Part shown: piece after piece, positions 1 through 9,222 of the stretch
Layout of the letters: each line of letters starts with the position of its first letter
Position numbering within the stretch: position 1 is the stretch's first letter
Origin: Scatavimonas merdigallinarum
GTDB taxonomy: Bacteria; Bacillota; Clostridia; Oscillospirales; Acutalibacteraceae
Direction of reading: 5' to 3'
DNA: 64,000 bases
Assembly: GCA_018713055.1 (NCBI GenBank)
Contig: DVFW01000026.1
Location: 62,001-126,000 of the forward strand
Made by a program: the position numbers and the translations under genes
Notes under the pieces: generated by a model
What the model was told of the DNA's origin: nothing
Databases searched by the model: none
What the model saw: only the letters and a program-made list of their open reading frames with translations

Positions 1-1
1 A

Positions 2-352
2 GCGGAAGACAACGCGCAGAGGATTGCTTTTCTGGAGCAGTTTGGCTGGCAGGTGGAAAGCGACCCGGTTGAAATGACGGATATTCTGATCCCGCAAAGC
101 TTTAATGAAACATACCAGAATTATAACGCAATTCAGCTTGAGCAGGGGTTGGATCTTACAAAATATAAAGGAAAAAGCTGCCGGCGGGTCAGCTATGCTG
201 TGACGAATTATCCCAAAACGCAGGAAGACGTGCATCAAAGCGTGCGCGCAAACCTTTTGATTTATGAAGGAAAGGTGATCGGCGGGGATATATGCAGCAC
301 GCAGCTGGACGGCTTTATGCATGGGTTTGAAAAACCGCAGGCGCAGCCGTAA
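2..352 (+). CDS. DUF4830-like protein, 3' part only
   Basis: The reading frame is already open at base 2, so the start lies outside the window; 116 codons remain. The residues match my memory of the DUF4830 domain: an IPQSFNETYQNYNAIQ segment, then KYKGK, then a strand with LLIYEGKVIGGD and a closing LDGFMHG. Function of the family is unknown; members are usually small proteins with an N-terminal membrane segment, which cannot be seen here. The gene ends 17 bp before the pseudouridine synthase start, so the two may be cotranscribed. The family call is by pattern recall, not by search. Confidence 0.7.
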   Translation, partial: AEDNAQRIAFLEQFGWQVESDPVEMTDILIPQSFNETYQNYNAIQLEQGLDLTKYKGKSCRRVSYAVTNYPKTQEDVHQSVRANLLIYEGKVIGGDICSTQLDGFMHGFEKPQAQP

Positions 353-369
353 AAAGAGGTGGAGGACGC

Positions 370-1095
370 TTGGCAAAGGAACGTCTGGATAAACTTCTTG
401 CGGGGCAGGGAACGGCCAGCCGTAAGGAGGTAAAAGCGCTGATAAAAAAGGGAAACGTGCGGGTAAACGGTGCGGTCTGCCTGCTTTCTGAAAGGAAAAT
501 TGACCCGGAAGAGGATAAAATAGAGATAAGCGGCGCATTACTAAATTTTAAGAGGCACGTGTATATTATGATGCACAAGCCGCCCGGCGTTTTAAGCGCT
601 ACAAACGATTTACACGCGAAAACGGTGTTGGACCTGGTGCCGGAGGCGTTAAAGCGCAAGGGGCTTTTTCCAGCGGGAAGGCTGGATAAAGACACCGAAG
701 GCCTGCTGCTTTTAACAGACGACGGGGATTTTGCGCATAAAATGCTGTCACCCCGGGAAAAGGTGTACAAGCGCTATGAAGCGCGGGTTGACAGGCCTGT
801 AACGGAAGCTGTGGTCCGCGCTTTTGAACAGGGCGTTGTTTTTGCAGACGGGACAAAGTGTATGCCCGCACGGCTGGCTGTGTGCGGGGAGGATAAAACG
901 CATGTACAGGTGGAGATTTGCCAGGGAATGTTCCACCAGGTGAAAAAAATGTTTCTCTGCTGCGGTTTGCACGTGCTTTTTTTAAAACGTACGGCGATTG
1001 GAGGGCTAGTACTTGACGGTAATTTGCATAAAGGACAGTGTCGGGAATTGACGAAAAGAGAAGTTGCGGCTGTTTTTATCAGCAAAATGCCCTAA
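370..1095 (+). CDS. RsuA/RluB-family rRNA pseudouridine synthase
   Basis: Converts a specific uridine in 16S or 23S rRNA to pseudouridine in the cytoplasm. Residues 1-60 form an S4 RNA-binding domain (RLDKLLAGQGTASRKE, VRVNG). The catalytic motif is AGRLDKDTEGLLLLTDDG with Asp106 as the expected nucleophile. QGMFHQVKKMF near residues 185-195 is the usual third motif of the RsuA/RluB/RluE/RluF group. At 241 residues the length is normal. The start is TTG at 370, with AGAGGTGGAGG just upstream. Whether the target is 16S (RsuA) or 23S (RluB) cannot be settled from sequence alone. Confidence 0.9.
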   Translation: MAKERLDKLLAGQGTASRKEVKALIKKGNVRVNGAVCLLSERKIDPEEDKIEISGALLNFKRHVYIMMHKPPGVLSATNDLHAKTVLDLVPEALKRKGLFPAGRLDKDTEGLLLLTDDGDFAHKMLSPREKVYKRYEARVDRPVTEAVVRAFEQGVVFADGTKCMPARLAVCGEDKTHVQVEICQGMFHQVKKMFLCCGLHVLFLKRTAIGGLVLDGNLHKGQCRELTKREVAAVFISKMP

Positions 1096-1187
1096 AAAAG
1101 TAAATTGCATTTTGCCGGGTGTCGGATTTATATAAAATGTAAGTCTTAGATTTAGTGAAAAAAATAGTAGCAACTTTAAGAAAAATC

Positions 1188-1196
1188 TGTTATATT
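1188..1196 (+). promoter_or_regulatory. Extended -10 promoter for the ABC ATPase gene
   Basis: TGTTATATT fits an extended -10 element (TGn-TATATT). No good -35 is visible 17 bp upstream, which is tolerable for extended -10 promoters. It lies about 70 bp before the ATG at 1267. Confidence 0.45.
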
Positions 1197-1213
1197 ATTA
1201 AATGAAATAAAAC

Positions 1214-1250
1214 CTACTCTTTTTTATCCGCCTGGCGGGATAAAGGGTAG
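1214..1250 (+). other. 5' leader stem-loop before the ABC ATPase gene
   Basis: CTACTC...TATCCGCC pairs with GGCGGGATA...GGGTAG with one bulge and a minimal loop. There is no U-tract and the Shine-Dalgarno AGGAGG (1252-1257) begins immediately after the stem, so this could shield or protect the 5' end of the mRNA rather than end transcription. Confidence 0.5.
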
Positions 1251-1266
1251 CAGGAGGTATTGTAGG

Positions 1267-2379
1267 ATGGCAAATGTATCGTTGAAAGGTATTTATAAGA
1301 TTTACGACGGCGGGGTAACGGCGGTTTCTGACTTTAATCTGGAAATTGAGGATAAAGAATTTATTATCCTGGTTGGACCGTCCGGCTGTGGTAAATCGAC
1401 GACGCTCCGCATGATCGCCGGCCTGGAAGATATAAGCAAAGGGGAGCTTTATATTGGCGGCGTGCTTTCAAACGACGTAGCACCAAAAGACAGGGATATT
1501 GCCATGGTGTTCCAGAACTATGCGCTTTATCCGCATATGACTGTATATGACAATATGGCGTTTGGCTTAAAGCTGCGGAAAACGCCGAAAGACGAAATGC
1601 GCCGCAGGGTAGAAGAAGCGGCAAGAATTTTGGATATTGCCCATCTGCTAGACCGTAAGCCAAAAGCGCTTTCCGGCGGCCAGCGCCAGCGTGTTGCGCT
1701 TGGACGTGCTATCGTGCGTGACCCGAAGGTTTTCTTGCTTGACGAACCGCTTTCCAATCTGGACGCAAAGCTCAGGGCGCAGATGCGCACGGAGATTTCA
1801 AAGCTGCACCAAAGGCTGGGCACAACGTTTATTTATGTTACGCACGACCAGACCGAAGCAATGACGATGGGCACCAGGATTGTTGTAATGAAGGACGGCC
1901 TGATCCAGCAGGTGGACACGCCGCAAAATCTTTATGACAAGCCCTGTAACGAATTTGTTGCGGGCTTTATTGGCTCGCCGCAGATGAACTTTATCAATGC
2001 TACCGTTTGGAAAGTCAGCGACGGCTATACCCTGAAGTTTGACAAGTATGAAGTAAAGCTTCCTGCTTCTAAAAATAAAAATAACTGCCTTGCACGGTAT
2101 GCCGGCAGGGAAGTCGTTTTTGGAATACGCCCTGAAAATGTGCACGATGAACCGGAATTTTTGGAAAAGGTAAGCGAAGGCATTATAGAAGCCAATGTAG
2201 ATGTTACCGAGCTGATGGGCGCGGAAATTTATCTGTACCTGAATATTTCCGGTATTCCGATTACCGCAAGAGTAGAGCCTACCTCCAAGGCAAAGCCGGG
2301 CGATATTATCAAAATTGCGCTGGATCTTGAGAAAATCCATATTTTTTCCAAGGAAACAGAACAGACGATTACAAACTGA
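1267..2379 (+). CDS. ABC sugar transporter ATP-binding protein (MsmK/UgpC type)
   Basis: Cytoplasmic ATPase subunit that powers carbohydrate (CUT1) importers. Walker A GPSGCGKS is at residues 37-44, followed by the Q-loop (VFQNYALYPHM), signature LSGGQRQRVALGRA and Walker B VFLLDEPLSNLD. The C-terminal third is the TOBE/OB-type regulatory domain of this family. Length 370 is typical. No permease or binding-protein gene is adjacent; such orphan MsmK-type ATPases commonly serve several sugar transporters in Bacillota, which is inference here. Start ATG 1267 has AGGAGG nine bases upstream. A strong terminator follows. Confidence 0.93.
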   Translation: MANVSLKGIYKIYDGGVTAVSDFNLEIEDKEFIILVGPSGCGKSTTLRMIAGLEDISKGELYIGGVLSNDVAPKDRDIAMVFQNYALYPHMTVYDNMAFGLKLRKTPKDEMRRRVEEAARILDIAHLLDRKPKALSGGQRQRVALGRAIVRDPKVFLLDEPLSNLDAKLRAQMRTEISKLHQRLGTTFIYVTHDQTEAMTMGTRIVVMKDGLIQQVDTPQNLYDKPCNEFVAGFIGSPQMNFINATVWKVSDGYTLKFDKYEVKLPASKNKNNCLARYAGREVVFGIRPENVHDEPEFLEKVSEGIIEANVDVTELMGAEIYLYLNISGIPITARVEPTSKAKPGDIIKIALDLEKIHIFSKETEQTITN

Positions 2380-2395
2380 ACAAACAAAACAGTAT

Positions 2396-2426
2396 GCCGC
2401 CGCGGGGAACCCGCGGCGGCTTTTTT
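2396..2426 (+). terminator. Rho-independent terminator
   Basis: Perfect GC-rich stem GCCGCCGCGGG / CCCGCGGCGGC with a GAA loop followed by six T. Confidence 0.95.
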
Positions 2427-2509
2427 GTTTCATGGTTGGTCCCCCCTGTTTTTATTGGATGCAAGCGGTTTTTTGTAATAGCATATAAATTGTGAGGGAT
2501 AATCATTTT

Positions 2510-2826
2510 TTACATTTTCTGTGCATTATTTAAGCGATAGATTAAAAGTATAAGTGCCTCTAAATCTTTATCATTTAATGCTTTTATGCTATCTATTGCT
2601 TTTTGCACATTGATAGGGTTCTTAATATCTTCATCAAAAAAATCTTTTGGAGCAATATCAAAATAATCGCACATATATATAAATTCCGACATGGAAGGAA
2701 GCCCCCCCCTTCCTGATGAAATATTTTGTATGTAGCTTTTGTTATATCCAAGATCTAAGCTGAGTTTATATTCTGACAATCCTTTATCAAGCCGGGGTTG
2801 TGTAATTCTTTCTCTAATAAGATTTT
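2510..2826 (-). pseudogene. 5'-truncated XRE-type regulator, out of frame with the gene before it
   Basis: The frame encodes LIRERIT..RLDKGLSEYKL and then a helix-turn-helix that aligns with the intact regulator at 4217-4549 (FIRERITALRLKKGISEYKM). The homology runs upstream of the only usable start, a TTG at 2779, to a TAA around 2826-2828, with no ATG. Its first codons overlap, in another frame, the last 24 codons of the upstream XRE gene. This looks like a fusion by deletion or frameshift: the start of this gene has been lost and the tail of the neighbour now reads through it. It may still be translated by coupling from TTG 2779 as an 89-residue protein lacking half the DNA-binding domain. 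Confidence 0.55.
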
Positions 2827-3117
2827 ATTCGTCTTTCTTTTTTGTTTACAATTTGAAATTCCATCCAAAAGGCCGGAGGGTTGCCGGTTGTTCGTGTGGC
2901 CCAGCAGGTAGTCTGTGCTTGTGTGGTACAGCTGTGCAAGCGCCACAAGCTCGCATATTTCGGGTTCGTCAATCCCGCGTTCGTAGCGGGAGTAGGTGCT
3001 GCGGTCAACGTCTAGGTAGTCTGCGACCTCTTGGTAGGTGAGCTGGTACTCCAGGCGCAGCTTTTTTAAATGCTGCGCCAGTCTTGCAAGCAAAAATTTC
3101 CATTCTATTTCCGTCAT
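2755..3117 (-). CDS. XRE-family (Cro/CI-type) transcriptional regulator
   Basis: 120 residues. Residues 10-72 form an HTH_3 domain (LKKLRLEYQLTYQEVADYLDVDRSTYSRYERGIDEPEICELVALAQLYHTSTDYLLG, described here in parts: recognition helix around DRSTYSRYERG). The last ~24 residues are low in similarity to any regulator tail and are probably readthrough into the neighbouring truncated gene. The ATG overlaps the stop of the upstream 136-codon gene as ATGA, so the two are translationally coupled. Likely a local repressor of its own patch; target unknown. Confidence 0.8.
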   Translation of the reverse strand: MTEIEWKFLLARLAQHLKKLRLEYQLTYQEVADYLDVDRSTYSRYERGIDEPEICELVALAQLYHTSTDYLLGHTNNRQPSGLLDGISNCKQKRKTNKILLEKELHNPGLIKDCQNINSA

Positions 3118-3524
3118 GGCTGCGGCCCCTTTTTTTCTGATTTTTTGTTTGGGGACGCTGGCTGCCCCGGTATTTTGTCTTTGGCCTTAATGGCTTGTTC
3201 GAGCATGTCGAGCACGTTGTCGTAGCAGCTTTCAATGTAGATCTGGCGCGAAGAATTGTGCAGGTTGCTTAAGGTGATAAGGATAAAATCATACAGCGCG
3301 CTGTTGAGAAAATCGCTGTCGAAGTATTCGCCGCGCATGCGCACAAAGTCTTCAAAGCAGTACAGCGCAAAGCCAATCTTTTCCATTGCGTCGTAATCCA
3401 GCGCAAACGGCAGTGCATTGTTGGGCAGCGGCGCGCCCTGCGGCGCCGGCGGGATCTGCATTTTTTCAAATGCAGCGGTGGTGGTTTCCTTTGTCTGATG
3501 GTTGTTGTTTGTGTTTGTTTTCAT
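3114..3524 (-). CDS. Hypothetical protein, first gene of the small XRE operon
   Basis: 136 residues, not recognised. The N-terminal 40 residues are low complexity (Asn, Thr, Pro rich); residues 45-115 look helical and soluble (DYDAMEKIGFALYCFEDFVRMRG, split: DAMEKIGFALYC, FEDFVRMRGEYF); the C-terminus is Lys/Pro rich. No signal peptide or membrane segment. AAGGAGG lies 8-10 bases upstream of the ATG on the minus strand, so it is very probably translated. It overlaps the downstream XRE gene by ATGA. Paired small helical proteins with Cro/CI regulators are common in mobile or defence patches, but no function can be assigned. Confidence 0.65.
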   Translation of the reverse strand: MKTNTNNNHQTKETTTAAFEKMQIPPAPQGAPLPNNALPFALDYDAMEKIGFALYCFEDFVRMRGEYFDSDFLNSALYDFILITLSNLHNSSRQIYIESCYDNVLDMLEQAIKAKDKIPGQPASPNKKSEKKGPQP

Positions 3525-3661
3525 GGTTAGTCCTCCTTGTTTTTATTAGATATAGTCCTTTTTTGCTTTTCCGGTTGCCCGGTCTGCAATGTTTTGTGAA
3601 ATAATTTCACGTTGTATTTTTTAATGTATTAATATATGCAAATATATTATATAACTTGATC

Positions 3662-3692
3662 TTGAATAAAGTCATAAAAAGGTGCATATAAT
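3662..3692 (+). promoter_or_regulatory. Promoter for the 74-residue XRE regulator
   Basis: TTGAAT (3662-3667) and a consensus TATAAT (3687-3692) with a long 19-bp spacer. Transcription from here would start near 3699, downstream of the ATG at 3682, which supports the ATG at 3727 as the true start. Confidence 0.5.
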
Positions 3693-3726
3693 GTTTTTTG
3701 ATAGCCTTTACTATGAGGTGCTTCTC

Positions 3727-3951
3727 ATGTATTTAAGAAGATTAAAAGATTTGCGTGAAGACCATGATATGACACAGCAAAACGTTGGGGATATTTTGCA
3801 TTGCAATCGGAAAGTATATGGGCGTTATGAACGGGGACAAGCGGAAATTCCTGCTTCCATGCTTGTTATTCTTGCAAAGTATTACCGTGTCAACCTGGAT
3901 TATATTTATGGGCTTTCTGATATAAAAGACATTGACCGATGGAACAAATAG
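3727..3951 (+). CDS. Small XRE-family regulator
   Basis: 74 residues forming essentially a single HTH_3 domain: LRRLKDLREDHDMTQQ, VGDILHCNRKVYGRYERG and LDYIYGLSD at the end. This is the minimal Cro-like architecture. The start at 3727 was chosen over an in-frame ATG at 3682 because it has GAGGTG at the correct distance and because the -10 element lies between the two. It is divergent from the 136-codon/XRE pair, and the 200-bp AT-rich intergenic region with an AATATAT..AATATATT dyad (about 3630-3648) is a plausible shared operator. Confidence 0.8.
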   Translation: MYLRRLKDLREDHDMTQQNVGDILHCNRKVYGRYERGQAEIPASMLVILAKYYRVNLDYIYGLSDIKDIDRWNK

Positions 3952-4216
3952 ATGGAACAAATAAAATGGCATAAACGCAGATTGTGTTTACAGATGCCGT
4001 AAGGATAAGCGGGCAGGCCAATGGAAAAACGGCGGGTTTTGTCTTTGTAATTTTATAGAACATTTGGAAAAAAATAAGAACAAAAAAACGATATCTGTGC
4101 AATACTGTTGGATATGGATATTTTACCATTGGAAAAGGTAGAATTCAAGGCTTTATAACCTTTTTAAGGGGAGTTATTTTTTGAAAATATTATATCCTTG
4201 AAAAAAGGTGGTTTAT

Positions 4217-4549
4217 ATGGACAAAAATTTTATACGTGAGAGAATAACGGCGCTGCGTCTTAAAAAAGGAATTTCAGAATATAAAATGAGTTATGACCTG
4301 GGGCACAGCAAAAATTATATAAACAACATTATGAATAACGATACGTTGCCGGCGCTTTCCGAACTTCTTTATATTTGTGAATATTTTGGTATTTCTGTTT
4401 CGGATTTTTTTGAAGAAGAGGTGGAGAACCCGGTTTTGGTACGAAAGGTAACAGCGCTTGCAAAAGAACTGAAAGAAGAAGATTTAAACGCTGTTATAAC
4501 AGTGATGGAACAGCTTTTAAAAAAGAAGGAACAAAGGCAGCCGCGGTAG
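4217..4549 (+). CDS. XRE-family regulator with C-terminal helical tail
   Basis: 110 residues from ATG 4217 (AAAGGTGG upstream; GTG 4208 lies inside the ribosome binding site). Residues 1-60 hold a helix-turn-helix (IRERITALRLKKGISEYKM, GHSKNYINNI, LPALSELLYICEYF); residues 75-105 are an acidic then basic helix (ELKEEDLNAVITVMEQLLKK). It is the intact paralogue of the broken gene at 2510-2826. The two share architecture over their full length, so the patch seems to have arisen by local duplication or by repeated acquisition. Confidence 0.8.
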   Translation: MDKNFIRERITALRLKKGISEYKMSYDLGHSKNYINNIMNNDTLPALSELLYICEYFGISVSDFFEEEVENPVLVRKVTALAKELKEEDLNAVITVMEQLLKKKEQRQPR

Positions 4550-4580
4550 AAGGTTGCTTTTGTTGTTTATAAACGTTTGT

Positions 4581-4799
4581 TTATAAGCGAACTTCCTTTT
4601 TCTGGTTTTTATACCTTTGCTGTAGAATTTTCAGCTGTGTTTCCAGCATGCTGGTGGCAACATTGTTAAAACTGGAATGGGTGATGCTTGCAATTTCTTC
4701 AATGCCGGCAATGACCTCGTCAGCAATATACAGGGATTTACTGCTACATTTTTTTCTTTGTCGAATCCCCAGTTTATCAAAATCAAACGCAAAGCTCAT
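4581..4799 (-). CDS. Small protein, possible ribbon-helix-helix DNA-binding protein
   Basis: 72 residues from ATG 4799 (AAGGGA upstream; a TTG at 4820 is possible but poorly placed). Residues 25-60 read KSLYIADEVIAGIEEIAS then SSFNNVATSMLETQL, which resembles the strand-helix-helix pattern of MetJ/Arc-type proteins. The family call is inference from pattern; no partner toxin is visible next to it. It closes the accessory patch of small regulators and points toward them. Confidence 0.45.
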   Translation of the reverse strand: MSFAFDFDKLGIRQRKKCSSKSLYIADEVIAGIEEIASITHSSFNNVATSMLETQLKILQQRYKNQKKEVRL

Positions 4800-4984
4800 A
4801 AGGCCGTGTCTTCCCTTCAAATTTGTTTTTACGTTTTTCTTTAGATTTTATTATGTTTACTATATCATAAAAAACTTGCAGCGGTTTAATAGTAGCCAAA
4901 GTGGCTACTATTATAAATTTTTGTCTAATTAAATACTTTTTAGATTGCATATAATTTTTGTATTAAAAAGCCTATGGGGGGATT

Positions 4985-5092
4985 CTAAAGGGGGAACGCC
5001 CCCTTTAGGCGGTTGAGGGGGTATCAAAAGGGGGAGGATCGCAACCTCCCCCTTTTGTGATCTTTGGTTCGTTTCTTTCATAAGAAATGAAC
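4985..5092. repeat. Three consecutive strong hairpins in a gene-free gap
   Basis: Between 4800 and 5281 there is no credible gene. Three stem-loops stand in a row: CTAAAGGGGG / CCCCCTTTAG (4985-4994 with 4999-5008), CAAAAGGGGGAGG / CCTCCCCCTTTTG (5025-5037 with 5045-5057), and GTTCGTTTCTT / AAGAAATGAAC (5067-5077 with 5082-5092, one G-T pair). The first two are perfect. They look like a dispersed intergenic repeat rather than a simple terminator, since no gene ends just before them on the plus strand. Confidence 0.7.
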
Positions 5093-5195
5093 AAAAATTT
5101 ATTAAAAGAAAATTATATAAACGCAGAAAGCGGCGGGTAAAATAAAAGCCTGCATAGAGCACCCCGCAGAAAGTTTGCGGGAAAACAAAAAAAGT

Positions 5196-5223
5196 TTGAA
5201 AAATAAGGAAAATTTGGTATAAT
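5196..5223 (+). promoter_or_regulatory. Sigma-A promoter for gltX
   Basis: TTGAAA (5196-5201), 16-bp spacer, TATAAT (5218-5223). The leader is only about 50 nt, so there is no room for a T-box. Confidence 0.75.
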
Positions 5224-5281
5224 AATCAACAAACACTTTTGCTTTTATGTATAGCGAATTTTTTAAAGGGGATTTAAAACA

Positions 5282-6742
5282 ATGGCGGGTAAAACGGTAC
5301 GGACAAGGTTTGCGCCAAGTCCTACGGGATTTATGCATGTAGGAAATTTGCGTACGGCGCTTTATGAGTATTTAATTGCAAAATCGCAGGGCGGAAAATT
5401 TATTCTGCGCATTGAAGACACAGACCAGCAGCGTATGGTGGACGGCGCGGTAGACGTAATTTACAATACGCTGCAGGCGGCTGGGATTACGCATGACGAA
5501 GGGCCGGACGTTGGCGGGGATTACGGCCCTTATATACAAAGCCAGCGCAGAGAAATGTACCTGCCGTATGCCATGCAACTGGTTGAACAGGGCAAAGCCT
5601 ACCGCTGTTTTTGCACAAAGGAGCGGCTGGAGGCGCTGCAGCAAGACAACGCAGGGGGCGGGTACGACCGCCGATGCAGGGATCTGCCGCCGCAGGAAAT
5701 TGAGCGGCTGCTTGCGCAGGGCGTACCGTATGTGATCCGGCAAAAAATGCCGAAGGAAGGCGCTACAACCTTTACAGACGCGGTATACGGCAGTATTACG
5801 GTTGAAAACAGCGAGCTGCAGGACCAGATTCTGATCAAAGCGGACGGCTACCCCACTTACAACTTTGCAAATGTAATAGACGACCATACCATGGGGATTA
5901 CGCATGTGGTCAGGGGGAGCGAATATTTAAGCTCAACCCCCAAATACAACCTGCTTTATCAGGCGTTTGGGTGGGAAATTCCCGTGTATATCCATTTGCC
6001 TCTGATTATGGGGAAAGACGACCAGGGCAATATTACAAAGCTTTCCAAGCGGCATGGGGCGACCGGTTTTGAAGATTTGGTAAAAGCGGGCTATCTGCCG
6101 CAGGCTATAGTCAATTATATTGCGCTTTTGGGCTGGTGCCCAAAGGACAACAGGGAGTTGTTTACGCTTTCGGAGCTGGAAAAAGCGTTTTGTATAGAGG
6201 GAATCAGTAAATCGCCGGCTGTGTTTGATTATGACAAACTTGCCTGGTTTAACGCGGAATATATCAAAGCAATGGCGCCGCAGACGTTTGTACAGGCGGC
6301 AGCACCGTATTTGCAGCAGGTATTTGGAGAAACGCCGGCGGACTACGGCAAGCTTGCCGCTATTTTGCAGCAGCGTGTAACGCAGCTGACGCAAATACCG
6401 GAGCTGGTTGCATTTTTTGTGCGGCAGCCTGCTTATGACAAAATGCTGTTTGTCAATAAGAAAAGCAAGACAAATCTGGAAAACGCGCCTGTTATGCTGA
6501 AAGCGGCGCTTGAAGGGCTTGGCGGCCTGCAAAGCTGGGATCACGAAAAGATTCGGGATTGTCTTACAGGTCTGGCCCAGGCGTTAGAGGTCAAAAACGG
6601 CACGGTTATGTGGCCGGTGCGGATCGCCGTTTCCGGGCAAACGGTTACGCCCGGCGGCGCGGTGGAGATTTTGGACATACTTGGGCGGGAAGAATCCCTG
6701 CGCAGAATGCGCCTGGGCCTTGAAAAGCTGGAAGTGCAATGA
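5282..6742 (+). CDS. gltX: Glutamate--tRNA ligase
   Basis: Charges tRNA-Glu with glutamate. Class I signatures are present: the HIGH-like HVGN at residues 19-22 after APSPTGFM, and the KMSKS-like KLSKR at 253-257. Cys109, Cys111 and Cys132 could form the zinc site of this family. The C-terminal anticodon-binding domain is complete; 486 residues is normal. ATG 5282 follows AAAGGGGA. glnS follows after 42 bp and is likely cotranscribed. With a dedicated GlnRS next door this enzyme is presumably discriminating, charging only tRNA-Glu; that is inference from context. Confidence 0.96.
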   Translation: MAGKTVRTRFAPSPTGFMHVGNLRTALYEYLIAKSQGGKFILRIEDTDQQRMVDGAVDVIYNTLQAAGITHDEGPDVGGDYGPYIQSQRREMYLPYAMQLVEQGKAYRCFCTKERLEALQQDNAGGGYDRRCRDLPPQEIERLLAQGVPYVIRQKMPKEGATTFTDAVYGSITVENSELQDQILIKADGYPTYNFANVIDDHTMGITHVVRGSEYLSSTPKYNLLYQAFGWEIPVYIHLPLIMGKDDQGNITKLSKRHGATGFEDLVKAGYLPQAIVNYIALLGWCPKDNRELFTLSELEKAFCIEGISKSPAVFDYDKLAWFNAEYIKAMAPQTFVQAAAPYLQQVFGETPADYGKLAAILQQRVTQLTQIPELVAFFVRQPAYDKMLFVNKKSKTNLENAPVMLKAALEGLGGLQSWDHEKIRDCLTGLAQALEVKNGTVMWPVRIAVSGQTVTPGGAVEILDILGREESLRRMRLGLEKLEVQ

Positions 6743-6784
6743 CATAAAACCGTTTGCGGGCAACAGAAGAGAGGAGAGGTTTTT

Positions 6785-8477
<1,693 letters not shown>

Positions 8478-8479
<2 letters not shown>

Positions 8480-8515
8480 AAACGGCGGATAGCACAAAGA
8501 ATTCTTCCGTTTTTT
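8478..8515 (+). terminator. Likely terminator after glnS
   Basis: AAAAACGG pairs with CCGTTTTT across a 20-nt loop with a T-run; weaker than the other terminators here. Confidence 0.5.
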
Positions 8516-8539
8516 GGCTGTATTTTCAGAAGGTTTTTC

Positions 8540-8568
8540 TTTACACAAATTTTACCGTATGGTATATT
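8540..8568 (+). promoter_or_regulatory. Sigma-A promoter for the DUF308 gene
   Basis: TTTACA (8540-8545), 17-bp spacer, TATATT (8563-8568). Confidence 0.7.
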
Positions 8569-8614
8569 ATAAGCAGACGTTCTGTTATAAAACTTTTGTT
8601 TGGAGGAGGAAACT

Positions 8615-9154
8615 ATGAACACGTTTGTAAAAGTGCTGTGGGTAATCACCGGTATTGTTTTAATATTGGGGGGATGCGCGGCGTTTTTTAACCCGCTTTC
8701 AGCATACGTTGTAACGGAAGTGATTTTTGGAGCGGCGTTGATTATTTCCGGTATTATAAGTATGATTGCCTATGCCCGAACAAGCAAGGTTATGATGGGT
8801 GCGGGCTGGATCCTTGCAGATGGGCTTTTATCCCTGATTTTGGGCGCGCTGATCTGTTTTAGCAGATACAACGAAGGGCTGTTCGCCATTGCAATTTCAA
8901 CCTTTCTTGGGCTGTGGTTGCTGTTTTCGGGTATTTCCGAGACGATCCGTTCCTTTGACCTGCATAAACTGGGGGCAAAAGGCTGGGGCTGGCTGACCAC
9001 CTGGGGCATTATCTGTATTATTGGCGGCATCGCCGTATTCTGCAACCCGGTGATTACAGCAGTTGGAACAACCAGCTTCTTAAGCGGCTTTATCTTGATT
9101 GCCGGCGGTATTGCAGCAATTACCAGATGCTTTACCAGAGATATTGAAGATTAA
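8615..9154 (+). CDS. DUF308 / HdeD-like small membrane protein
   Basis: 179 residues and about six hydrophobic segments in three pairs (FVKVLWVITGIVLILGG, AALIISGIISMIAY, ILADGLLSLILGALICF, ISTFLGLWLLFSGI, TWGIICIIGGIAVFC, FLSGFILIAGGIAAI). The repeated G-rich helix pairs and FNPLSA/CNPVIT turns are those of the DUF308 family, which includes enterobacterial HdeD. The physiological role in Clostridia is not known. Start ATG 8615 has GGAGGAGG six bases upstream. It has its own promoter and terminator, so it is a monocistronic unit. Confidence 0.8.
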   Translation: MNTFVKVLWVITGIVLILGGCAAFFNPLSAYVVTEVIFGAALIISGIISMIAYARTSKVMMGAGWILADGLLSLILGALICFSRYNEGLFAIAISTFLGLWLLFSGISETIRSFDLHKLGAKGWGWLTTWGIICIIGGIAVFCNPVITAVGTTSFLSGFILIAGGIAAITRCFTRDIED

Positions 9155-9179
9155 GATTTTTGTTTCTTATGAAAATAAA

Positions 9180-9213
9180 AAGGCTCTGGAGCGGCTGCTC
9201 CGGAGCCTTTTTT
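9180..9213. terminator. Bidirectional terminator between convergent genes
   Basis: AAGGCTCTGGAGC pairs with GCTCCGGAGCCTT around a short loop, with T-runs on both strands; it lies between the DUF308 gene (+) and the SDR gene (-). Confidence 0.85.
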
Positions 9214-9222
9214 CTTATGCGT

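Noticed and set aside
4929..5162. 77-codon minus-strand ORF across the hairpin array
   Set aside because: It is produced by the repeat sequence itself and has no ribosome binding site.
5100..5281. T-box leader for gltX
   Set aside because: The promoter at 5196-5223 leaves only about 50 nt of leader and no T-box sequence or terminator is present.
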